Positions 25,148-33,180 of a stretch of 64,000 bases of DNA are shown here, piece after piece. The stretch lies in NCBI GenBank assembly GCA_025331125.1, contig JAOALB010000184.1, positions 1 to 64,000 of the forward strand, read 5' to 3'. Position 1 is the stretch's first letter. Each line of letters opens with the position of its first letter. The notes under the pieces are model-generated. The model ran no database searches. It saw only the letters and a list, made by a program, of their open reading frames with translations, and was not told the DNA's origin. This stretch comes from Mycogone perniciosa. Lineage: Eukaryota; Ascomycota; Sordariomycetes; Hypocreales; Hypocreaceae. The translations under genes and the position numbers were made by a program.

Positions 25148-25790
25148 TCTTCTATATCAACACAGGCAATAGGAATACTTTGAAGAGCAGGGAGATAGAT
25201 AGCAGGAGACGAATCTAGGCCAAAAGTCCTGCATGCGGAGGAGCGGACTTACTCGGCGGTTGACTACGCAGGTCGGGCCGACCGGCCCCCGCCCATCTGC
25301 CGCAAGCCGGGCCGAGTAGTACTGCAGTTGAGCTCCGCGCCCTTTGGGCAACTTATTCTTAAGAAAAGTGTGCGGAGCTTTGTTTCCCCACTGTCGGCAT
25401 TTATAGTACGTCGTTTAGGCCCCCAAGCCCAAATAGGAAAAAAAAGTCATCAGAGCTACCAGCTATACAACGGCAATTAAAGTGGAGATCCTGTAAGTTC
25501 GCCAACAATACCATTTCCTAGATCTTTGCAAACACATTGTATTGAGGAAACTAAACTGCATAGAGGAAAAAAAGTCAGCAAAAAATGACAAGAGGAGCTC
25601 AGGGATTAGGAATCGGTGGACATATCGGGGGTGATGAACTGTCCGAGGTTTGATAAAGAGGGTGGGCGATTTCAATACAAATAAGGACGTAGTTCGCAAA
25701 AGATGGACTTACAGTATTCCTAAGACACCATCTCTCTAAACTACAAGGTCAAATAAGTATCAGTACATCGCACAATATTTCAACAACACT
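25148..25790. promoter_or_regulatory. Divergent promoter between DUF3425 regulator and SDR gene
   Basis: A 643-bp gap between two outward-facing start codons. It contains polyA/polyT runs (25438-25446, 25566-25583) and no open frame of interest. No specific operator could be recognised. Confidence 0.4.
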
Positions 25791-26798
25791 ATGTCTCAAT
25801 ACGCCGCAGCTCACGCCGACCCTCAAGGTCCTGGGGACGCTCGACCAACCGCTCTCCAAATCGTCAAGGACGAAGACATGATCGAAAAGCTCAAGGACAA
25901 GATAATTGTCATCACCGGTACCTCGTCTGGCACAGGAATAGAAATAGCTCGTGCCCTAACACTCACTGGTGCATCGTTGTTCTTGACTGCGAGGGACATC
26001 ACGAAAGCTAAAACCGCACTTGGCGATATTGTTGAACTCGACCGCATACATCTCATTGAGATGGATCAGAACTCCTTCAAGAGCGTCCGTAATGCTGCAG
26101 AAGCCATTCTGGCGAAAACAAACCGGGTCAATGTTCTCATCAACAACGCTGGCGTTATGGGAATACCAGACCTTCAGCTGACCGAGGATGGGTTCGAGCA
26201 TCATTTTGGAGTCAATCACCTTTCGCACTTTCTGTTATTCAACCTGCTGAGACCTGCTCTCTTGGCTGCCAGCACCCGAGACTTTGCGTCCCGAGTCGTT
26301 GCCGTCTCTTCTGCAACCCACCGCCTCAACGGACTCAATGCTTCTGACAACTACAATTTTGAAAATGGGGGCTATGACAAATGGGTTGCCTACGCGCAGT
26401 CCAAGACCGCAAACGTGTATCTTGCGAACGAGATTGAACGCCGTTACGGGTCTCGTGGACTTCATGCAACGAGTGTTCATCCCGGTGCTACGTTGACGAA
26501 TCTGGTGCAGCACGTTCCATTAGCCGAAACAACGGCCATGGTGGAGCAATTTCCCGGAATTGCCAAAGCGTTCAAGAGTCCGGAGCAAGGTGCAGCTACC
26601 ATGGTGTGGGCTGCTATTGGTAAGGAGTGGGAGGGAAGAGGTGGGAAATACTTGTCTGACTGTTCTGTGGCGGCTCCCGGCCCAGACGATGGCGATATGT
26701 CGCGTCCGAACTGCGTTAGCTATACATACGATGCTACGAGCGAGGGTAGGCTTTGGAAAGACTCGCTCAGACTTATAGGGCTGGATGATGAGGAGTGA
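25791..26798 (+). CDS. Short-chain dehydrogenase/reductase (retinol dehydrogenase-like)
   Basis: A single exon encodes 335 residues. It is a classical SDR: the cofactor motif TGTSSGTG at 42-49, NNAG at 118-121, catalytic Ser near 173-174 and the YAQSK motif with Tyr201 and Lys205. TAR at 66-68 after beta-2 favours NADP(H). The length and the HHFGVNHLSHFLLFNLL block put it with the retinol dehydrogenase/WW-domain-oxidoreductase-like fungal SDRs, which oxidise or reduce alcohols and ketones of undefined nature. No PKS, NRPS or terpene synthase is in the window, so I do not assign it to a biosynthetic cluster. Confidence 0.92.
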   Translation: MSQYAAAHADPQGPGDARPTALQIVKDEDMIEKLKDKIIVITGTSSGTGIEIARALTLTGASLFLTARDITKAKTALGDIVELDRIHLIEMDQNSFKSVRNAAEAILAKTNRVNVLINNAGVMGIPDLQLTEDGFEHHFGVNHLSHFLLFNLLRPALLAASTRDFASRVVAVSSATHRLNGLNASDNYNFENGGYDKWVAYAQSKTANVYLANEIERRYGSRGLHATSVHPGATLTNLVQHVPLAETTAMVEQFPGIAKAFKSPEQGAATMVWAAIGKEWEGRGGKYLSDCSVAAPGPDDGDMSRPNCVSYTYDATSEGRLWKDSLRLIGLDDEE

Positions 26799-27024
26799 TA
26801 AGGAAGCAGATTTGGTTGGAACTGTCTGTGATTGAGCCATTAGCTTCAGAATCAACAGGCGTTTGTGATTGATAGGTAACAATTGTTATATAGAACCTGA
26901 AAACATGGTATATGAAAGGTTATGTGCTCTATCTACAAATATAAAAGATTTCCGAATTTAGAGACATTATCTCCCCAAAGGGATGCTGTAATTAATCGTC
27001 AAGCCTTTTCATAGCAACACTACG

Positions 27025-27189
27025 ATGGCCTTCAAGGACATCTGCCCGCCTAACTCTGTGAGCGATTACCGCAATGCGGATTACCAGTTCTGGTCGAAAT
27101 ACAACCTGCGCCATGTTTCGGCCCTTAGCCCATACTGGGATTGGGGCCAGGCCGTTTCCCCTGCCATCATTGACGTTTGCACCTGGTAG
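27025..27189 (+). pseudogene. Inverted partial copy of the NPP1-like gene 3' end
   Basis: On the plus strand, 55 codons (including stop) reproduce almost exactly the last 53 codons of the NPP1-like gene that lies on the minus strand at 27643-28513. Homology starts at the TTC at 27031 and runs past the stop codon into 3' flank. An ATG at 27025 happens to be in frame. Without the rest of the domain, including the conserved acidic/His motif, it cannot encode a working protein. See the inverted-repeat entry for the full extent. Confidence 0.85.
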
Positions 27190-27801
27190 TAGCCGTCTTG
27201 TACTACGGTAGTACATTAGCCAATATTTGCAAAAGGTGCAAATGGCCATTTTTGCAACTTAAGAAAACCGCCAAATGACTAAATGAAGTATTAACTATTA
27301 AATTCTAATATATAGGCTTTTCAATATACTACTTTTAAAGCTGCTTTGAAAGATACTTTTACTCTATACTGTTTATATATTAGCTTGCCGACTTTTAAGT
27401 AGTTGGCGTAATGTTAACCCTTAAGAAAGTACTCCGTAGGTTAACAAGTAAATATTATATAATGAAGTACTGCTTTTAATATAGGACTTTATTGATGGAT
27501 GCTATATTACAGTAGCTAAGTGCACTATAACTGTTTAGGGTTAGGGTTATAAGACAATGTAAATTGCTAAATAAGCGATTTTTGGGTCATTTGCACCTTT
27601 TGTAACTATTGGCTAATGTACTACCGTAGTACAAGACGGCTACTACCAGGTGCAAACGTCAATGATGGCAGGGGAAACGGCCTGGCCCCAATCCCAGTAT
27701 GGGCTAAGGGCCGAAACATGGCGCAGGTTGTATTTCGACCAGAACTGGTAATCCGCATTGCGGTAATCGCTCACAGAGTTAGGCGGGCAGATGCCCTTGA
27801 A
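27031..27801. repeat. 214-bp near-perfect inverted repeat around a 343-bp AT-rich core
   Basis: The left arm 27031-27244 is the reverse complement of the right arm 27588-27801, with only a handful of mismatches (about four, mostly near the inner and outer ends). The right arm is the 3' coding end plus flank of the NPP1-like gene. The left arm is its inverted copy. The core (27245-27587) is AT- and TpA-rich and contains TTAGGGTTAGGG at 27535-27546. The arms keep normal base composition. No transposase, terminal target duplication or known MITE ends are visible. Confidence 0.9.
27535..27546 (+). repeat. Interstitial telomere-like repeat (TTAGGG)2
   Basis: Two exact tandem copies of the ascomycete telomere unit TTAGGG (followed by TTAT) lie inside the AT-rich core of the inverted repeat. 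A 12-base match could be chance, but a second (CCCTAA)2 tract occurs 4.3 kb away. Confidence 0.55.
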
Positions 27802-28513
27802 GCTGTCTGTATGCCAGTCATGGTGAACTGAGTGGTGGAACTTGCCAAAGTAGAATTTGCCATGATCCCGATTCTTCTGTTGGAAGTTCGGCCAATCATC
27901 ACTACCGTCAAAGGTGTCATTGACTTCATCCCATCTAATCCGCTTACGGCTGCCGTCTAGAAGATAATGTTAGTTCAGTACACCTGGAGAAAGATATGCA
28001 ATGGTCTCCAAGTTCAGTTGGTCACGTACCTTGTTCCATCCCAACATCGCTTCTAACCCAGTTGCCGCCACCCTGGTCGTTGAAAGAAATAACGATACCC
28101 TCCCAGTCACTCTTATGACCAGTATCTTTCTTAAAGTAGACGTAGTAAATGATCTTCCACTGGCTGCCACACTTCTTCACACCAAAATACGTTGGGATAT
28201 TGGGCCAAGGTTCGCCAGCGACGTTTCCATAAAAGGTATTGGTGCCCTGCCATTGGGGTTGCGGAGGGCAGCCGTTGGATAGTGCCCTGATGTTGCAGTT
28301 GTCGGCGTTAACACCGTTGGTTTGGTGGTTCCAGCCATCCTCAGCGGCCGAGGGCATGCAAGTCCCAGATGGCATGTGCCACATGGGAGAAGCAGCATCT
28401 GCAGCAGCCCGACCATTGTTGTTTGCAAAGAACGAATCGGGAATGAGATTATTGGCGAGAACACTCTTGGAGCCCAAGAGGAGAACCGAACCAAGGAGAG
28501 ATTTGGTCTTCAT
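27643..28513 (-). CDS. Secreted NPP1/NLP-type necrosis-inducing-like protein
   Basis: Minus-strand exons 28513-28030 and 27956-27643 encode 265 residues. The 73-bp intron runs GTACGT...TTCTAG. A signal peptide covers about residues 1-20. The family's hallmark heptapeptide is at about 132-138 and reads GHKSDWE. The metal-binding His, Asp and Glu are kept, while the usual second His of the GHRHDWE consensus is Ser. Four Cys lie in the N-terminal third and two near the C-terminus. NLPs bind plant membrane sphingolipids and many, not all, are cytolytic; whether this variant is active cannot be judged. It could also be read as a non-cytolytic member. Its 3' 160 codon bases form the right arm of the inverted repeat. 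Confidence 0.88.
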
Positions 28514-28632
28514 AATGCATGAAACGTGTTTTTTTCTGTTGGTTGTATGCAGAAGAAGTTGGAGTGTTGTCCTTGAGTCTGATGATAGAACTTTGAGATG
28601 TTCGTATGTCATCGTGGAGGGGGTTGGAGGTT

Positions 28633-28641
28633 CTTTATATA
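28633..28641 (-). promoter_or_regulatory. TATA box of the NPP1-like gene
   Basis: Read on the minus strand this is TATATAAAG, 120 bases upstream of the start codon at 28513. Consensus and spacing are good. Confidence 0.6.
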
Positions 28642-29232
28642 CGCAGTGATATGTCTTCGACTTACAAGCACCACTGCTACTGTCACAATTTAGTTCAATT
28701 GTGCTGTGTGGATTCTTTGGATAGCCTAGCTTGTTTGGTTGATAGAGCTTTCGATGTCTCGAAACGCCCTCTGCAGTCTTTCATTTTTGGTCTCCCTTTT
28801 CTGGCCTCTATAATGGAGTTTATCATGTTATAGACCAGGGCAAGGATGACCGATAACGCAAGTCAGACATCCAAACTTATCGGACCTGTCTCTGGAACAG
28901 GAAGAATTTCGAACTCTGGTTAGATTCCACCCCCTTCAAAGTTGTCAGCATGTAATAAATAAGCCCAGTGCTCTAGTCTTGATCGAGTATCGCCGTATCC
29001 CTCATCGGCAGTTGCCATCCGCTACCCCTACGAGACGCTATTCATCCGAGATTACCGGCGTAGCGAGTCAACAAATCTGACATTACCACATAGACCCATG
29101 GAAAAAAATGGTGAGGTAAGCCTGTGGTGAACAGACTAGATATACTATTGTGCCAAGACGGCTGGTTCGGAGTAGTAGTAGTAGCAATAGTAGTAGTCTA
29201 CGAGTATCTTGAATTGAATCTCATCGTAACTA

Positions 29233-31383
29233 TTACGACACAGGTGATATCTTTATACGTTCCCCTGCAACCGATCCATCTGTCACAAGAAACCCCAGAC
29301 CACCCCCTGCATATTGGTCGTCTTCCGTGGAGATCTCTTTATCTTCCACAATTCCCTTCAATTTCGCGCCGTTTGCCTCAAAGGTAATATCGTAGTAAGC
29401 ATCCATTTGCCAGGCAAAGTCCACACGAGCCAACTCAACTGTCTTCTCATCCAACACTTTCACAATGGAAACGCCCTTCCTGCCTTGGTTGAACACCAAT
29501 GCGTAATATCGGTTCAACCCCTGGACTCTAATAGCGACACCAGCAGACGCATCGAGTGATACTTTGAACCGAAAAATTGACAGGCGGTAATCGGTCCACT
29601 CTCTTGTGCCATAGCTGATGATTCCTCTGCCTTTGTCTTGAGCGATGCATACGGCCGGATCAATGAAGTGATGCCAGTGGTCCACGTTGCTTACCCACGC
29701 ACGACCCCAGAACTCACTAGGCCTCTTTTTGGGCCGTTGCAACATCATATCTGGGACACCATCCCATCTCAGGCTATCAAGCCAGACGGTACCTTTCATG
29801 GGCCGGTCAGCGGCGAAGATGGCGATGCCGATGCTCTCGATCGGTTGACTTTCCATGTCATCCGGAATGGTCCACTCCAATGACTGCAAATCATTGCCCG
29901 GGTGTAGAATAACTGATGAATCGCTTTCCACAGTCACTAAATCGTCATTTGAATTATACACTCTTAATCTCAGGCAGACCCTTACGGCCGCCGTATTCTC
30001 TTTGGCTGCCCGTACCATTGCCCTTACTCGCTGGCCAGGATAAACCAGCGGAGAAGCCATCAGCTGGTAGACTTTTTCCATCTCACGTATCTCTTTGGGG
30101 GTAAACGTTGGTGTCAAGACCTCGACGGGTTGGGCGTCCTTCCACAATCCGGATAGACGTACTGCGAGGCCAGGTCCATTTCCCTCGTCGACTGCTTGCT
30201 CAACAACTGCGGATGCCGTACTATTTGTAGCTGTTTGGAAACCCTGTACGCTTCCAGGTAGAGTGAAGTGGAATTGTGCGCCATCCTTCGGTGGAGGCAG
30301 TGGTTTCTCGCCTACCAACCTCCGCCCGGTGTTGGCTATGTCTATGGCGATACGAGCAGCATTGTTGATTGAGTAGCCATTGTCTCCGTCGGATATGATG
30401 GCGCGATCGGCAACAGGCCCTCTCCAGTCTGGTCCGCCTTCGAAACTCTCCATACCGTGCATAATGGCGACCAAGCACCCCACGTTCCCCGAATTACAGT
30501 CAGTATCCCACCCGCACGTGTTAATGATGTGCATTGCCTCGTGGAAATCGTGCCCACCGTAGATCAGTGACATTATCATGATGGCATGGTTCGGGATGAC
30601 GTGGCACCAACCGTGAAACTTGTCATAGCCATATGTATCCTCGATACGCTGGCAGGTTGCCAACCAGTCTTTGTCGGCCCTCGCCCACTCACGAACCTGC
30701 CCAATGACAGTTGCGATGAGAGAGTCCTTCGGAATGTACTGAAGTCCTGTATCCAAGAGATGATCGACGTCCTTGCTTACGAATGCCTCAGCCTCCATAG
30801 CCGCCCACAACTTGGCGGCATACACAGATTCGCCATCATGGCTCACTGATCCTGCCGCCTCAGCCAATTCAGCTGCCAGGTCTGGCTGACCGGGTGACAC
30901 CAATGCCCAACCATCGATGAAAATCTGAGCCCCAATCTGTTCTGCCACCGTCTGACCATTGGTGGCGATGGCACCACTTAGTGGCGCCGGGATTCCATGT
31001 TTCAAATTCAGATAGGCAGTGTGCTCAGTTGATATGCCTTTGCCGCCCCACCAGAGTGTGCTACGGCGCTCGACAACGTGGTTGAGCCATGTCTTGCCAA
31101 TCTGCTCGCTCGTGATGACGGGCTGCTGGCGTTTCCTGTCGCCAATCGGGTGCTCCTCGAGGGCACGCACAAAGGTGAACGTTCCCGAAACATCATCGTC
31201 TGTTACAACTAAAGGCACACCGACCTTTTCATGGACGTAGCTGTGGATAGGCCCCAACTTTTTGAGGATATCTTGGTGAGTCCAACCCTCAAAGGGGCGA
31301 CCGAGGTAGACGCCAATGATCTTTCCAACCACACCAGCATACACACGGTTCAGATAGTCTGGCGGTGTTGAAGTTAGACCCAT
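29233..31383 (-). CDS. ADP-ribosylglycohydrolase family protein with C-terminal beta-sandwich region
   Basis: An intronless frame of 716 residues. The N-terminal half is an ADP-ribosylglycohydrolase (DraG/ADPRH-like) domain. The first metal-binding acidic cluster is VVTDDDVSGTF (Asp at 62-64) and the second is CGWDTDCNSGNVG (about 288-300), the expected positions for the di-metal site. These enzymes remove ADP-ribose from proteins or other acceptors, or act on related N-glycosides. The C-terminal roughly 320 residues are beta-rich (for example RVCLRLRVYNSNDDLVTVESD, FRFKVSLDASAGVAIRVQG) and look like concanavalin/galactose-binding-type folds, as in secreted or sugar-processing relatives. I see no signal peptide. 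The lack of introns and the AT-rich flanks are compatible with acquisition by transfer, but do not show it. Confidence 0.9.
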   Translation of the reverse strand: MGLTSTPPDYLNRVYAGVVGKIIGVYLGRPFEGWTHQDILKKLGPIHSYVHEKVGVPLVVTDDDVSGTFTFVRALEEHPIGDRKRQQPVITSEQIGKTWLNHVVERRSTLWWGGKGISTEHTAYLNLKHGIPAPLSGAIATNGQTVAEQIGAQIFIDGWALVSPGQPDLAAELAEAAGSVSHDGESVYAAKLWAAMEAEAFVSKDVDHLLDTGLQYIPKDSLIATVIGQVREWARADKDWLATCQRIEDTYGYDKFHGWCHVIPNHAIMIMSLIYGGHDFHEAMHIINTCGWDTDCNSGNVGCLVAIMHGMESFEGGPDWRGPVADRAIISDGDNGYSINNAARIAIDIANTGRRLVGEKPLPPPKDGAQFHFTLPGSVQGFQTATNSTASAVVEQAVDEGNGPGLAVRLSGLWKDAQPVEVLTPTFTPKEIREMEKVYQLMASPLVYPGQRVRAMVRAAKENTAAVRVCLRLRVYNSNDDLVTVESDSSVILHPGNDLQSLEWTIPDDMESQPIESIGIAIFAADRPMKGTVWLDSLRWDGVPDMMLQRPKKRPSEFWGRAWVSNVDHWHHFIDPAVCIAQDKGRGIISYGTREWTDYRLSIFRFKVSLDASAGVAIRVQGLNRYYALVFNQGRKGVSIVKVLDEKTVELARVDFAWQMDAYYDITFEANGAKLKGIVEDKEISTEDDQYAGGGLGFLVTDGSVAGERIKISPVS

Positions 31384-33180
31384 TGTAAATTTTAAATGTT
31401 GCAGTTGGAAGGTCTTTGTTGATTGCGATCTGATATTCAGATGTGCTGAGGGGTTGAACCTTGAGGGGGCTGTTATATGACACTAAAGCCGCAAGCTGGC
31501 GGCAAATCTCTCGGAAAAATACAACGAGTACTACAAGTGTTTCACCGATATTTCGTGTAAGCAAGTGGGCATGAATAGTATATACAGCTAGTTTCACAAT
31601 AATCAACGAGAATAAAAGAAGTGCAAAGGAGGTGCTAAGCACTAAAGAGATATTAAACATAATATTATACCTTTATAAAGGTAAAAAAGTAAGTCCAGGT
31701 ATATAGTAATAATATTGATAGAAATACAGAGTAGAGTCCTATAATCATTAAGCATTTACGCTTAGTAAACAAGTATCTAAAAGTAGATATATGGCTCATA
31801 ACCCTAACCCTACCAGCACGAGACATATTGAGTTTGATTATTTAAATATTCCATTATATTCAGAAAAATTGCTCTTTATGTTAAAAGAGCTTCATCTTCT
31901 TATATATATTACAAATCCTTAGCAATATAAAAAAGCTGTATCCTCCGGAAATCGGCACTTAGCCACTAACGCTAAAGACTGCACCTCCAGGCCCACTCTT
32001 TATGGATACTTAATACCTAAACATACGGAGTAGATAGATACCTGATAGCACAAGCCTATTAGTAATACTTATGCAAATACTGTAATGTTAAGTTAAACTA
32101 TAAACGTTAATTTTTTTCTTTATACTAGTGATATCTTGGCTGCGAGACTCTTCGACGGGGGAAGTGGTCCTTCCCCTATTTGACTTATCCTTTCCCTTTT
32201 AGGTAGTTACTTTCCTAGGTCCTCAGCTTTATAAGGCCTTTCCATTAGCTAGATCTATACAACAACCACCTTCTTCCACACAACACACTTGACTTTTCGA
32301 AGCATAAATGTTGGGCTACTAGCCCGTTGAGCCTTCGGCCTCTTTGCATTGACTATGATCAAATGATACCCTTTACCTTTTAATTGAGAATTGACAGCCT
32401 CGTGGCTCTAACTCTTGTGTTAGCAACTTACGTGCAAGTGTCCTCCATCAAAACGCATAGTACTGTTAGCACTTTATACATATTTTGGCACTTTACAAAA
32501 GCATTCTGGATCTGTCACATAGCATATAAGGTCACCTATCCATGCATAAAGTATGGAGCTTCACTTTTGCAGGATTTGTGGTCTGACAGGATCTTAGAAT
32601 ATACTGGCATTGTGCCGGTACCGTGACTTAATCCCATTATTTTCTACCTATCTAGGAACTGCTATAGTTAAGGGTTCATAAAATTCAAGAGTTGCTATTC
32701 TTTATTGAGTACTATGAATTTCAGTAATTTTCATAATTTCATTTGATATTTATAAGAATAGTTCAATTCTCAAGGCACGTTTACTTCCCGGCTGTGGTTT
32801 GGTGTGCATAACCGAGGCCAATAGTAATAGTACCTACAAAATACGGGGGTTGACTTGTCGGACCTGCATACATCGGAAGATCATATTCATAGGTTTCTAT
32901 CATTGACCCAAAAGGTTGTAGTAGAGAACGCCAAGAGCTTCTTAGTCTTCTCTCTAGGATCATGAGTTAGATGTCACTAAAAAAGGGTTATAATTCGTAC
33001 ATCTAGCTGATTTTGCTGAGCTACTTTTTAGTATAAGAAGTGAAGATTCGGAGTACTTAGGTATACAGTAATATATAATATTAAACAGTCATAATAAGTC
33101 AACCCATCATTATATGTCGCTTCTTTCTCTCTAAGTAATTTGTATGGACCAAAGCTCTGAGGCAAACCAGTAAGAGAATC
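31384..33180. repeat. AT-rich, probably RIP-affected intergenic region
   Basis: About 31660-32130 is AT- and TpA-rich with no credible gene, resembling the islands at 120-560 and 27245-27587. It contains the telomere-like tract at 31799-31812 and a TACGGAGTAGATAG motif near 32025. The remainder to 33.18 kb is mildly AT-rich with only short frames. Confidence 0.6.
31799..31812 (-). repeat. Interstitial telomere-like repeat (CCCTAA)2
   Basis: The plus strand reads TAACCCTAACCCTA, two units of the telomere repeat in the orientation opposite to the one at 27535-27546. The pair would bracket the NPP1-like and ADP-ribosylglycohydrolase genes. Confidence 0.5.

Noticed and set aside
24051..26798. 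A secondary-metabolite gene cluster built on the DUF3425 regulator and the SDR
   Set aside because: No PKS, NRPS, terpene cyclase, P450 or transporter is present nearby.
27031..27801. Terminal inverted repeats of a DNA transposon or MITE
   Set aside because: The arms are the coding end of a host-type gene plus its flank, with no target duplication at the outer edges and no transposase.
29171..29196. AGT trinucleotide repeat
   Set aside because: An ordinary microsatellite without visible function.
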